A stretch of 64,000 nt of DNA from Durusdinium trenchii (taxonomy: Eukaryota; Sar; Dinophyceae; Suessiales; Symbiodiniaceae): contig CAXAMN010014002.1 in NCBI GenBank assembly GCA_963970005.1, positions 551,471 to 615,470 on the forward strand. The letters run 5' to 3'. Position numbers and translations under genes: made by a program. The notes beneath the pieces were generated by a model. It had not been told where the DNA came from. It saw nothing but the letters and a program-made list of their open reading frames with translations, and did no database searches. Position 1 is the stretch's first letter, and every line of letters begins with the position of its first letter. This document shows, piece by piece, positions 21,014 to 31,919 of this stretch.

Positions 21014-22353
21014 GAAATCTTGGAGCAGCTTTGTTGCCAGAGGTGAAACGCTCACAGAAGTTTCTTCAGCAGCTCTTGTTGATCTTGTTTAAGCAGAAGA
21101 GAGTGGATTTGCTTGTTTCGGCCTTCAAGGCTATCAGAGATGATGGCACCAGCTATAAGTTGAAAGTGTTTGATTACACCACTGGAATCTCACTCTGTGC
21201 GAGGGCAAAATGCTGGCAGCAAGCTTTGAAACTCTTCGACGAGATGGACACAGATCAGGTGCAGCGCAATGTCCTCAGCTACAATGCTGCCATTAGTGCA
21301 TATGAGAAGGGTGGGCAATGGAAGCAAGCGTTGATGTTGCTTGACGCCATCTCCAAATCCAAACTGCAGCCAACTGCAATAAGCCACAATGCGGCCATCA
21401 GTGCTTGTGAGAAGGGCGGGCAATGGAGACAAGCATTGATGTTGCTGAATGCCATGGATCAGGAACTGGTGCAACCAGATGTCATCACCTGCAGTGCGGT
21501 CATCAGTGCTTGTGAAAAGGGCAGTCAGTGGCAGCAAGCATTAATGTTGTTTGAGGTCATGCCGAGATCCAACATTAAACCAGGTGTATTTATTTACAGC
21601 GCAGCCATCAGTGCATGTGCAGGGAGCGGTGACTGGCGGCAAGCATTGAACCTGTTTGAAGGCATGTCCCTGGCAAAAGTACCCCAGAACGTCATCAGCT
21701 TCAGTGCGACCATCAGTGCTTGCGAGAAGGGTGGGCAATGGCAGCGGGCAATTCATCTGTTTCAGGACATGCAAAAGGCCAAAATCAGATCAGATGTCAT
21801 AATCTTCAATTCAGCCATCAGTGCGTGTCAGAAGGGTGGGCAATGGCAGCAGGCGTTCAACCTGTTTCAACGTATGTCCCAAGAACAAGTACTGCGCAAT
21901 GTCATCAGCTACAGTGCAACCATCAGCGCTTGTGAGAAGGGCGAGCAATGGCAACAAGCTTTGGATTTGTTTGAAGCTATGCTTATGACCAGAGTGGAAC
22001 CGAATGTCATCAGCTACAGTGCCACCATCAGTGCCTGTGAGAAGTGCGGGCAATGGGAGCAAGCATCGGTGTTACTCGAAGAGATGTCTATGGCCAAAGT
22101 TCCAGCAAATGATGTCAGCTATAATTCAGTGATCAGTGCTTGTGAGAAGGGCGGGCAATGGCAGGCAGCATTGAAGCTGTTGGAGGCCATGCCCAATTCA
22201 AGAGTATCGCTGGATGTCATCAGCTACAATGCTGCCATCAGCGCCTGTGAGAAGGGTGGTCAATGGCAGCAAGTTCTCAGGGTGTTCCACTCCATGTCTG
22301 AGGCTCAAGTCAAGAGACAAGCCATTAGCTGGAGTGCTACCATCAGTGCCTGC
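21014..22353 (+). CDS. PPR protein 2, main exon
   Basis: Eleven complete 35-residue PPR units and the first eleven residues of a twelfth are encoded. They follow a non-repeat helical N-terminal part (KFLQQLLLILFKQKRVDLL) homologous to that of PPR gene 1. Family role: sequence-specific organelle RNA binding. The exon start is set by CCAAG|GAAATC, in the same phase as genes 1 and 3. Reading straight through ends at a TAG at 22396-22398 after nine non-PPR residues. Removing 22354-23362 instead (GA donor, AG acceptor) joins ISAC to EKSGQW and makes repeat 12 exactly 35 residues long. The spliced reading is therefore preferred. Individual repeats share long DNA identity with those of genes 1 and 3, which implies recent duplication or conversion. 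Confidence 0.9.
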
Positions 22354-23362
22354 GACTCTCGACCGTACTTTGAGACATCGGTACTTGGACGTCTCTAGAC
22401 ATGGGGATCCCAGGATCGGATCACTTGCTTCATGCCTCCTCTGAATGACATGTGCCACCTCGATTGATGAAAATTCTCGTCTTAAGGATTGAAAGGCCAC
22501 TGGTTTGGTGTTTTTTTTGGTTCACCAATTCAACCCATTGGAAGCACCCAAAGAAATGGCCAAGATTGAGTCAAAGAAGTGATTGAGCAGAGATGTCTCA
22601 TACATCTTCCTTGAGCTTCCTATTGGGTGTTTACTTGTTTCCAACTCCTTGTTTCCCCTTTGGAACTCATTTAGGAGTTCTTAGGTTCTTCAAAAGCATA
22701 CCAAGTCAAGCAATTATTTGGACATCCTGTCCATTGCCTTTGAGTTTGGGTTACTCGAATTTGTAAAGTACCATCATCCATTTCCTGTATTTCTCTTCAA
22801 TCCCTATAGAAAGATTGAACATCCTTCTCCACAGCTAGAGTCATTCCTTTGCTTCGCTTCACAGGTGCATTTCACCAAAGTTCAGGCTTAGGGAAGTACA
22901 AGACGAAGAAACACGGCAGTCATCGTAGCGCGGGGTCTTTCCTTATCACCGGTACCGCCGGTCCCGACGTCTCTCCCCCCAGGCAGGGTTCCGAGGTCGT
23001 AACGACCGGGGCGACCGTGGTCGGATTTCGACTTAGACCATCAACTAAAAAGGCACATCGTGGACAGACCATCAACTCCTTCCAGTCCCACATTGAATCC
23101 CAAATCGCCCTGGGGCCCTGAATTTCGTTGACGGTTGGTTCCGGACAATGATGTCCGCTCATTGCATCGAAGAAGTTGCCGAACAACACTTCCCAGACAC
23201 GACACATGGGACTGCCATAGGACTGCCGCCCCATTGACCCCCAGTCAACCACCCCAACTGATCGGCAGTCCTATGGCAGTCCCATGGGTCGTGTCTGGGC
23301 TTGTTAATAAGGGCTTTAGTAACATAAATATAGTATTGTTCTTTGATTTCACCAGATCCAAG
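22354..23362 (+). other. GA-AG intron of PPR gene 2
   Basis: It begins GACTCTCGACC and ends ACCAGATCCAAG. It carries a family B element (23191-23300) and a GC-rich section near 22940-23040. GA donors are known as a minority class in dinoflagellates. Confidence 0.6.
23191..23300 (+). mobile_element. Family B element inside the PPR gene 2 intron
   Basis: CCCAGACACGACACATGGGA at the left and TCCCATGGGTCGTGTCTGGG at the right are near-perfect inverted ends. Inner GGACTGCCATAGGACTGCCG and CGGCAGTCCTATGGCAGTCC continue the symmetry, so this is the most symmetric B copy. Confidence 0.85.
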
Positions 23363-23581
23363 GAGAAGAGTGGGCAATGGAAGATGGCCTTGAGTGTGTT
23401 TTCAGCCATGCTTGAGCTTCACGTGGAGGCATGTGTCATCAGCTACAGTGCAGCCATCAATGCTTGTGAAAAGGGCAAGCAGTTGCAGCAGGCCTTCAAG
23501 CTTTTTGACGCCGCCAATGAACGTGTCGTCAGAGATGACTTGCGGCGTTTTCTTTCACCTTCATGGGTTCCAAAAACGTAG
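23363..23581 (+). CDS. PPR protein 2, terminal exon
   Basis: It completes PPR repeat 12 (EKSGQWKMALSVF) and encodes repeat 13, which carries the terminal signature SAAINACEKGKQLQQA. A 13-residue tail (LRRFLSPSWVPKT) and TAG follow. PPR gene 3 ends in a closely similar repeat (SAAINACEQAGQLQQA), which supports this as the true C-terminus of gene 2. If the junction with 22353 is wrong, this would be an orphan PPR fragment. Confidence 0.7.
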   Translation, partial: EKSGQWKMALSVFSAMLELHVEACVISYSAAINACEKGKQLQQAFKLFDAANERVVRDDLRRFLSPSWVPKT

Positions 23582-25093
23582 CCTTTCAATTTCTGCGTTC
23601 GCTGCGTTCGCACCAGTGGTAGGTTACAGAACTCTCGGTCGACCCTGTTGAGCCGAAATTGCTGGCGCCTGAGCCTCAGAGCCTCGGCCTGTCGCACCAC
23701 CCCGGTGTCGTCACAACTGGCTGTCAGGCCCAAAAGTGACTGCACAGCGAGGTGCAAAGCCTCGTTTTGGATCTCTGTGCTGCTCAGCCACTTTGGGCTA
23801 CAGCAAGTTCTGGGCTATTTTTTGAGTTGCGCAGGAAACTGGTGTAGCGAAAGCTTTCTTTTGCGCTGTTGAAGAGTGAACTTGTATTTGGCTGCTGTTG
23901 ATGGGCTAGTTTGTCCCACTGGGGAGAACTTCTTTGAGGAATCTAGCCGAAGGAATTTGCTCCCGAGCCGAAGTTTCACTCTTCGTAGCCAGCCATCGCC
24001 TGCAGCCTCGCTGGCCCACCAGAAGGTGAGAATCTGGCCCACCACGTTTTATAGAGGAGATGAGCGTTGGTCGAGCCGGCACTGGTCCTCCTGTCAAGCC
24101 TTTTTCTGACTCGTTTTCCGGCCGAACATTCAACCAGTATAGGGGACATCTGCACTTCTTCTGACAGGATTGCCACGCCGTTAGAGGTTAACCTTGGAAT
24201 TCTACCATCCCCAAACACGAATATTTGATCAATTGACCCCTGAAATCAACCACCCAACTGAGCGGGAGTGAGAGCGTCAGTCTCTTCTACACGTGGACCG
24301 TCGCTCCTTTTGGTCGATTTGTGGCGTCTGGCTGTCTGGCCATGCTCGTCGCTCCGGAAACGCCCGGAAGACGAGAAACGTCAGAAACGCCCTTCGCCGG
24401 CGGAAACGAGTCTTCGAAGGCCTGGCCCGAAAGGTCTGACGGTCACAGACGCAGACGAAGCATCAAAAGACTACGTCGGTGAGCAAGACGGGGTGAGGCC
24501 ATCCATGGAATCCAGTGGTTCGGTACGACTGGACCCGACTGGCTGGCACCTACATCACCGTCGGCCATTTCTGCGAATGACCAAGTGGTCAAGGAACTCA
24601 TCTTCGGCTCTGATGGGCTGTTCTGATGGGGCTGAAGGGGTTGTTTGGCAATGGGGGAATATGGGGACCTCAAGGATTAACTGGTCCTACGTTTAATGTA
24701 ACACTCTTGATGAATAACCTCACGTCATTTGGATTGAAAAACCTTTTCATATGGGTGGGTTTATTAGTCAAGAGTCTACATATGTCTGCATTACTCTTCC
24801 AGGCGGAGTTTGTTTTTGAGAGGTCAGGACCCTGTTTCAAGATTCTCCCCGTTGAATCCACAGGGAGATGTCATTGTTTACAGTTCTGCTTGGTTGTTCT
24901 GCTTTCAGCTGAGAGTTTTTGGGGTACACTAAGAAAAAACACCATCCATTTGTAGTGACTTACATGAAGGTCATAACTGGGGTTTGTATGTGTATATAAG
25001 TAAGATTGAACTTGGTTTTGTTCCATTACCTGTACATGGCGGTTGGTCAACAAGAACATCGCTAATTTAGAGGAAGCTTTTTACTAACCATCA
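23582..25093. other. Intergenic DNA, no recognised gene
   Basis: Bases about 24222-24265 match the interior of family B (GACCCCTGAAATCAACCACC then CAACTGAGCGGGAG), and about 24510-24565 matches the right part of family A (GGTTCGGTACGACTGGA); both are relics. GC-rich stretches near 24270-24480 could hold exons but are unassigned. Confidence 0.35.
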
Positions 25094-25215
25094 TCCCCTA
25101 TGGATCCACATACCGCACCTGAGGTACGGTGAGGACGGAGACTATTTATGTAGACGCCTGGAGGGTCCAGTCTGACCGTACCTGAGGTTCGGTACGACTG
25201 GATCCCTATAGGGAT
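25094..25215 (+). mobile_element. Family A palindromic MITE, GGTACGG-type arms
   Basis: Ends CCCCTATGGATCCACATACC and GGATCCCTATAGGGAT. Inner palindromes are ACCTGAGGT and CCGTACCTGAGGTTCGGTA rather than TTCTGAGAA. The centre is GGAGACTATTTATGTAGACG then CCTGGAGGGTCCAG. Confidence 0.8.
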
Positions 25216-27097
25216 CATCCACTGCTGGTCATTTCTGAATCCCCAGGATCCACTACTATTCCAGTCCGATGATTTCCCTGGGGCGAGTCCCGGCCTTTCC
25301 GCCCTGCGTCACGGTCCGGGCTCATCCGGGATTTGGGTTTCAACGAGCTTGCAGAAACTTGCTCTCTGGGCGGAGCCCACTTTGATACATCTAGATCAGA
25401 GCATCAAGTTACAGCGGACAAATTCTAGATTTGACAACCCTTGCAAGGTTTTTGACACTCTCTAGATCTGATAGTTTTCACTCTCAAGTCCGACCAATCG
25501 TGGAATTCCCCATTTAACGGGCTCGGGTCGCTACCGTGGATGGGCTGACCCGAACGACCAACGACGGCTGCAGGAAGCCCTGTGGCTTCAGTCGGCGCTA
25601 GACACAACCAATGGAAAGAGAGAATGGATGGCGCTGGCCTCCCCACCCCCCACTGATCAGAGACGGCCCTGACCGGATCCAACGTCGTTCCGTAAACGAA
25701 GCAGTCAGTCCTGTCAGAAAACCCAGAACTGGCCGTGGTACTTGGCGAGTGCCCTGGAAATGGCCAGCGGTGGAGGTGTTTTTTTGCCCAAGCGCAACTA
25801 GCCGCCGCGCAGCTTTAGGATGCAGTTACGGCGAGTTCCATTATTCTTCCAAACAAACATGCAAGGGATGTTCCAGTACCATTGTGGATGGATGTGAGGG
25901 CAAACTTTAAAGAGATTCCATCACACTCCTATGCACAGAGTCACAGAGAGAGAGAGAGAGAGAGAAAAAAAACAAAAAGAACTTCAGGATCACTTAAGAT
26001 GGACATAGTCTTTTAAGTCTGCCTTCCTTCCGTCAACCAGCGCAGAACTGCTTTGGTGATTGGCCAAAACCTGTTGGCTTGAACTAAACCTTTCTTGTGT
26101 AAAGAGAAGGTTCCAACGACAGCGCTGACTCCAACGACAGCGATGGACCGCTGGGACGAGACCGGGCAACAGCGGACCGTTGGGACATTGACTCCATGGG
26201 CCGCCAGTCGCCAGCAAGGCTCAGTGACGGAGGAATCCGTGCTCTGGAAGAGTGCGGTCTAAGACACCTGGAAAGACAAATCGTCGCGCTTGTTTGAAGG
26301 GAACAGGCCACGTCGCCTACCCTCAATGATCATCAATGATGCATCTTGTGCATCGCAGAATTCTGGCAAGTTCCAAGTTTAAAATGATCCCAAACTTTAA
26401 ACAAGGCTAGGTTTTCCAGTAGGTTTTCCTGTATACGGATCCAGTTGTCAGTTGTGACTGCACATTAACTTACTTACAGGACTTATAGGGTGTAACAGGG
26501 TGCAACACGAAGCTGTGGAGACGGTTTCATCTCCGAAGATGAGACGAGATCAACAACTGAACAGGCGTAGTCTCGGCCCTCGGCGTAGTTTGGAGATGTT
26601 TGGGTGCTTTTTGAGTGAGGAGAGCGCCATGTTCCGTTTGATCGTCCGAGTGAGGCTAGATGTCCATTTTGCTAGCAGTGCACGTGGGGAATCCTTTTTG
26701 ATGTGTTCCACCCAACCAAATGGGCTCAATGCCTGCTTCTGGATGTCTAGCTATGAATAGGAGACCGGTGAATTGATTGCCAGGCTCCAGTGTTTTGACC
26801 TCGGACAACCAAAACTCATGTCCTGGAAACATGTGAGCCATGGTCAAAACTAGAGGTTATCAAACATTACTAGGGGATGGTCATCCATTGGATAATGGGG
26901 ATTTATAATGACCATTATAAGGGATGGGATGACCATACCAAATATACGGAGTTTTGACCATAGCTCATATGGTAGAAGATTGTTCCTACTAGTAATGCCA
27001 GGAGCTACTAATAGCGTTCTTGCTCCACCACTGATTATGATTCAATGATTCGATTGTTTTTGTTTGCACCGGACAAAGTGTGCAATCCTCAGCGAAG
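25216..27097. other. Upstream region of PPR gene 3
   Basis: Contains a GA microsatellite (25944-25964), family C words near 26985-27030 (ACTAGTAATGCCAGGAGC, TAATAGCGTTCTTGCTCC) and a GGGATGGTCATCCATTGGAT hairpin-like stretch near 26875-26935. No first exon for PPR gene 3 could be fixed. Confidence 0.35.
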
Positions 27098-28680
27098 GAA
27101 ACCTCGATGTGTTGTTGGAAGATGGTGCTCTCTTGCGAAATGTGGCCGACTACAGTATGGGCATATCATATTGCGCAAATGCTAAATTATGGCAGCAGGC
27201 TCTAAAGCTTTTTGAGGCCATACACGAGGTTGACGTTCAGATGGACGTGGTTTGCTACAATGCCGCCATGAGTGCCTGCCAGAAACGCCGCCAGTGGCAA
27301 GAAGCATTGAACTTGTTTGATGCCATGCTCATGGCCAACATTCAGCCGACGGTGATTAGCTACAATGCGGCCATCAGCGCCTGTGAAAAAGGCGGACATT
27401 GGCGGCAAGCACTGAATTTCTTTAAGGTCATGTCCAAGGCCAACATTCAGCCTACTGTCATCAGCTACAATGCAGCCATCAGTGCCTGTGAAAAGGGCAG
27501 TGAATGGCCAAAAGCATGCAAGTTGCTGGAGGCTTTGCACTTGTCTAGAGGACAACCTGATGTGATTAGCTACAATGCAACGATCAGTGCTCATGGGAAG
27601 GGGAGTCAATGTACGCGGGCACTAAAGTTGTTGGAGAGAATGCGGAAGGAAACAGTACAGCAAAACGTAATTAGCTATAATGCTGCCATCAGTGCCTGTG
27701 AGAAGGGCGGGCAGTGGCAGCAAGCATTGGTGCTGCTAGAAGCAATGTGCAACGCCAACATTCAGCCATCAATTATGAGCTACAATGCAGCCATCAGTTC
27801 CTGTGAGAAGTGCGGGCAATGGAGACAAGCATTGATACTGTTTCAGCTATTCTCGCTGGCAAAACTGCAGCCCACTGTCGTCAGCTACAGTGCTGTCATC
27901 AGTGCTGTTGAGAAGGGCTGGCAATGGCAGCATGCACTGAAGTTGCTGCAAGCCCTGCCGATGGCCAAAATTGAACCGGATGTGATTATCTACAGCGCAG
28001 CCATCAGTGCCTGTGAAAAGTGTGGACAATGGCAGCAAGCTTTAAATGTGTTTGAGTCTTTTCCCAAGACGAAACTCCTGCCTAATGTCATCAGCTTCAG
28101 TGCAGCCATCAGTGCCTGTGAAAAGGCCGGGCAATGGCAACGAGCATTGACGTTGTTCGAGGCTTTGGTTGACTCTCAGCTTCATCCTGAAGTCATCAGT
28201 TTCAATGCGGCTATTAGTGCCTGTGAGACGGGCGGTTGTGAAACGATGGCGTTGAGGTTATTTGAAGCAATGCCCAAAGCAGAACTCCAGCCTTCCGTCA
28301 TCAGCTACAGTGCGGCCATAAGCGCGTGTGAGAAGAATGGACAATGGTGGCAAGCATTGAAATTGTTCAACGCAATGCCTTCAGCTGCAGTTGAGCCAAA
28401 TGACATCAGCTACACTGCTGCCATCAGCGCTTGTGAGAAGGGCGCACAATGGCAGCCAGCATTGAGGTTGTTTCAAAGCATGCTGTATACTACAGTTCAG
28501 CCAAATATCATTATCTATAGTGCGGCCATTAATGCCTGCGAACAGGCTGGACAATTGCAGCAAGCCTCACAGCTGTTGGCAGCTGTTGCGCAATGCGAGA
28601 GTTGGGGAATCGCCGACCGGTCAACCTGCCGCCCGACCGGTCCACCATGTGCCGTCTTCACGTGCCCTGGCTATGAATGA
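27098..28680 (+). CDS. PPR protein 3, main exon
   Basis: Fourteen 35-residue PPR units are seen, from the variant first unit (DYSMGISYCANAKLWQQAL) to the terminal unit SAAINACEQAGQLQQA, followed by a short Cys-containing tail and TGA at 28678-28680. Predicted role: organelle RNA binding. The exon start GCGAAG|GAAACC is in the same phase as in genes 1 and 2. Compared with them, the N-terminal helical segment between Gly-Asn-Leu and the first repeat is about 30 residues shorter, so part has been lost or is encoded upstream. Several repeats are altered at otherwise fixed positions, for example ISAHGKGSQCTRAL and ISACETGGCETMAL. No DYW, SMR or other catalytic tail is visible. Confidence 0.9.
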
Positions 28681-28689
28681 CCACCAACA

Positions 28690-28870
28690 GCAGGTAGCCA
28701 AGCCAGACGTTCGGTCCGCCGTTTGGTCAACCGTTCGGTCAACGGGTCGCCCTTCGGGTCCCGCGATGAGCGGACCGTTCGCCATGGAGCCGGTCGACGG
28801 GCGACGGGGGCAGCTGGCGTATACGACCTTTGCATGGCGACGGGCGACTGTCTCAGTGAGTTTGAGGTTC
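28690..28870 (+). other. GC-rich exon-like segment downstream of PPR gene 3
   Basis: A + frame reads STGRPSGPAMSGPFAMEPVD then GRRGQLAYTTFAWRRATVS before a possible GT donor near 28855. The CGGTC / GACCG-rich DNA suggests it could also be repetitive. Unassigned. Confidence 0.2.
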
Positions 28871-28918
28871 TGTCTTACTGCAGAGCTGTTCAACTGGTTC
28901 GATTACGAGCTATTTGAC

Positions 28919-29491
28919 TTATATGGTTGATTCATCTGGGAGTTGCAGTTCTACAAAGCAGCTCCTGAGGTACACTGCCGCCTCACCTGCTTCGCTCATA
29001 TGTTGCATGTTCAACATGACTGGAAGTGGTGAATCTGAATGGAGTTCCGCCCCAGCAACCACTGAACCACAAGACGTCGCAAGCCCTTCCGATGTGAAAA
29101 GACCGTCACTTTCTTCGTCGCGAACGGCGGCAGCATTTCCGCTCCACATGTGGCGCAGCAGCACATGGTCCGATGGCTTCGTGTATCGATGGTGCATCAA
29201 CCCTGATCGACGCATTTCTTCGAAAGACCGGCACAGAGCCGGGGGAGTCTTCTTCATCTGGTCGACACCGCTGAGCTGGAGCAGACCATGTGCTGGTTGG
29301 ACACCCGCCCGCCGCGGCGCTGAGAACTCTGGGACGAAGCTGGAGAAGCTACTGGCGCCGAGCCGAAATCGGCGCCAAGCCTCGGGGTGCCATTCGTGAT
29401 CGTCCTGCGGCTCCACAGGGCTCCATTGGATGCGTTGATGGGTCTTTGAGAAAAAATTGACACTCCCTGCAATCATCATGTGGTTATACAA
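28919..29491 (-). CDS. Hypothetical minus-strand ORF, 190 codons
   Basis: This is one of the longest minus-strand frames that does not cross a recognised repeat. Residues look protein-like, for example KKTPPALCRSFEEMRRSGL and DEESDGLFTSEGLATSCG. A + frame over the same bases is also open for 161 codons, which weakens the case. No family, signal or membrane segment is recognised. All confident genes in the window are on the other strand. Confidence 0.25.
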   Translation of the reverse strand: MYNHMMIAGSVNFFSKTHQRIQWSPVEPQDDHEWHPEAWRRFRLGASSFSSFVPEFSAPRRAGVQPAHGLLQLSGVDQMKKTPPALCRSFEEMRRSGLMHHRYTKPSDHVLLRHMWSGNAAAVRDEESDGLFTSEGLATSCGSVVAGAELHSDSPLPVMLNMQHMSEAGEAAVYLRSCFVELQLPDESTI

Positions 29492-29605
29492 TTTGTGTGG
29501 ATGGCATGGCCCTGGTCAGAAACGGATGACCATGTTCACTCCGATTCGGAAGTTTGTGCTAGCCGCTAGCCTTCAGAAGTCACCATGATTAGACTCAGGG
29601 AGTGT

Positions 29606-29720
29606 ATACCCTATGGATCCACATACCTTCTGAGGTACGGTGCTTGGAGACTATTTATGTAGGCGCCAGGAGGGTCCAATTACCGTACCTGAGGTTCGGT
29701 ATGTGGATCCACAGGGATAC
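29606..29720 (+). mobile_element. Family A palindromic MITE, mixed arms
   Basis: The left arm has the TTCTGA half joined to GGTACGG (ACCTTCTGAGGTACGGTG), while the right arm is CCGTACCTGAGGTTCGGTA. Ends are TACCCTATGGATCCACATA and TATGTGGATCCACAGGGATA. It looks like a recombinant of the two arm types. Confidence 0.85.
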
Positions 29721-29960
29721 TGCAGTATATACATCTGACTGGTTCAGTTTTGGCCACCCGTGATCGCTCCGGGCTTCGGTCTTTGCTCGTTTTCTCGCTT
29801 TTCTTTCGCTCGCGCGAAAGGGGGGGTCGGGAGAGGTTCGGTTCGTGGGTCGTGGTTGGTCACACGTGTGGGGAGAGGTTTGAAGATGGGCCTACCTCAT
29901 CAAGATGGGCCTACCTGCAACATGTTTTTCGGGACTAGTTTCAAATGAGGTGGGATATAA
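29721..29960. other. Intergenic DNA, no recognised gene
   Basis: It contains two copies of GATGGGCCTACCTCATCA-like sequence near 29885-29925. Nothing else is recognised. Confidence 0.35.
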
Positions 29961-30051
29961 GCCCTAAGGATCCAAGTACCTTCTCGGAAGGTGTTTGGGG
30001 TGGCTGTGGAGGGTCCAAGTGCCTTCTGAGAAGGTACTTGGATCCCTAGGG
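29961..30051 (+). mobile_element. Family A palindromic MITE
   Basis: The left CTAAGGATCCAAGTACCTTC and right GAAGGTACTTGGATCCCTAG are inverted. The centre is shortened to GTTTGGGGTGGCTGTGGAGG. It lies about 240 bp from the previous A element in the same orientation. Confidence 0.8.
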
Positions 30052-31820
30052 AAGTTATGACAGTGATCGACCTTGATGTTTTGTTCCCAATCTGAGGTGC
30101 CAACCAAACCCATTCCGTTGGATCCGAAAAAACCATGGGAAACAGGTGGAGGCTCGGTTCGTCAAGCCCTTGGCCCACGTCCACCTCATCCACCGAATCG
30201 GGGTCCCCAGCCATTCGAAGATTGCGCCGATTGGTTCCATGTGAATCCTCCTGTCCTGTGTAGTTTGCACACCTGTACCAGGCAAAGAGGTCACCAGTGA
30301 CCGCCTTCCACCTGTCCACCTGTCGGCCACCATGGGTGTCTATGTTTGTGAAAACCACCGGAAAAAAATTGGACATGTGTGCCATCTACTCTGAAACCAC
30401 TGTAATATGATGCAACAACGAACAAGCCCTCACTTTGGACCATGGCCCCCCTTTTGGACGATTTCTGGACTCAGAGGTGTACAAACCCACAGAGGCGGCG
30501 CATGGCCTGTCTGGTCAGTGGGATGCCCAGCGTGGTTGTCGCGACGTGGCCAGAGGGCTACAGCAGCAGAGAAAGCCAGGCAGAATGTACCAATGACCCA
30601 ATGCAGACTCGTGATTAATCACACACCCCCCAATAGGAAGAGGTGGGTTTCTGAATCACGAGTCTACATTGTGGCTCGACTTGATCCAGCAAGAATAAAA
30701 CGTGCCAGAACTGCCGACGCATGTGGCGGAGGTCTCCCTATTTTTGATACACACCCACATGCAACCTTCAATCACTTTCCACTCCCTCCGTGGAAAACGA
30801 CCTGTTTGCAGGGGAAAGCAGTCTTCCTTTCGGGGCCATGTCCCACTTCCATGTTTGTTGGTTGGAGGGTATTCTATACATGGAGTATCAGGGAAAATCC
30901 TTTGGATTGGCACCGACTGACGGTCTTCTCTTTCTTGTTCCCCAAACAGTGTTGTCCCGGCTTGAGAAGGGAGAACAGTGACTATGACCAGTGACTGGCA
31001 TCCACGCGGGAAGCTGGAAGAGTATCGAAGAGTTATACCTGCCGTGTCATCTGCGCATGGACGTCTACAGCCCCTCACTGTGTAGAGACACAGCTCCGCA
31101 GATACACACATAGACATACGGGTCACGCTGCTTCCAGTCCGGGTCACCTGGCTGGACAACCCAGCCCACTACGTAGCCTAGGTCTCCTACTCCAGGCAAC
31201 CCAGACAGGAAGCGCCCCAGGTACATGGATCCCATGCCTGTAGTCTTCTCCCTGGAATTCTCATGTGGATCATGTTCATGTGGATGGCATTTTCGCTGTT
31301 GGATCACCATTTGCAGACTCAGGAACTCCATCCACCGCATTTGGCGGCACCACGTTGCAGTGGGATGAAGCGACAACACAAGAAACACTAAGAATTGGTT
31401 TCTGTAGAGACAGACATGCATCCAAAAAAATATCATAAATCCCAAGCACGCTTCTGCTTTGACCAACCAAGTTTCGAAAACTTGATCCGTTTCGGTGCCT
31501 GAAGAAGCTTTTCCCACCGAGAATGGCTCACACCAATTTGGATCCTCCGATTCCCAGACTCGCTGCACAACCTTCTCCCTGTGAATCCACTTAACATGCA
31601 GTGAACCTGGGGCAGGACTCCAATCGAAAAGCACAACGAAGCCATAACAAGAATCCTGCAGGTTCCTCCACTGACTGTCTCAATCAATGAATGAATGGTT
31701 TTAAGAACAAGATCTACAGTAAAACATGGCTTTCACTCCCCTAAAACATGCAAACACTATAGTTTTGTTTTCCCGTAGATTTTACGACCTTTAAGACATC
31801 TTAAGACATCCTAAGACCAG
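30052..31820. other. Intergenic DNA with a small foldback
   Basis: A 12-bp perfect inverted repeat AGACTCGTGATT / AATCACGAGTCT lies at 30605-30616 and 30654-30665. Around 30780-30865 words resemble the 2.47-kb element (GCAGTCTTCC, CACTTCCATGTT). Open frames on both strands have no motifs. Confidence 0.4.
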
Positions 31821-31823
31821 GGA

Positions 31824-31919
31824 CTAACGGCCTCCCACCACTCGCAGCGACCGGAGCTCGCGCTCAACCAGGTCGCACAGAGCGACTGAGCTCGCCAGCG
31901 CTTTGCGGCCGCTTGGCGA
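31824..31919 (-). other. Minus-strand exon-like segment
   Basis: On the minus strand a frame reads SPSGRKALASSVALCDLVER then ELRSLRVVGGR and a stop. It is GC-rich in an A/T-rich neighbourhood. It could be a terminal exon, but no other exon was found. Confidence 0.2.
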
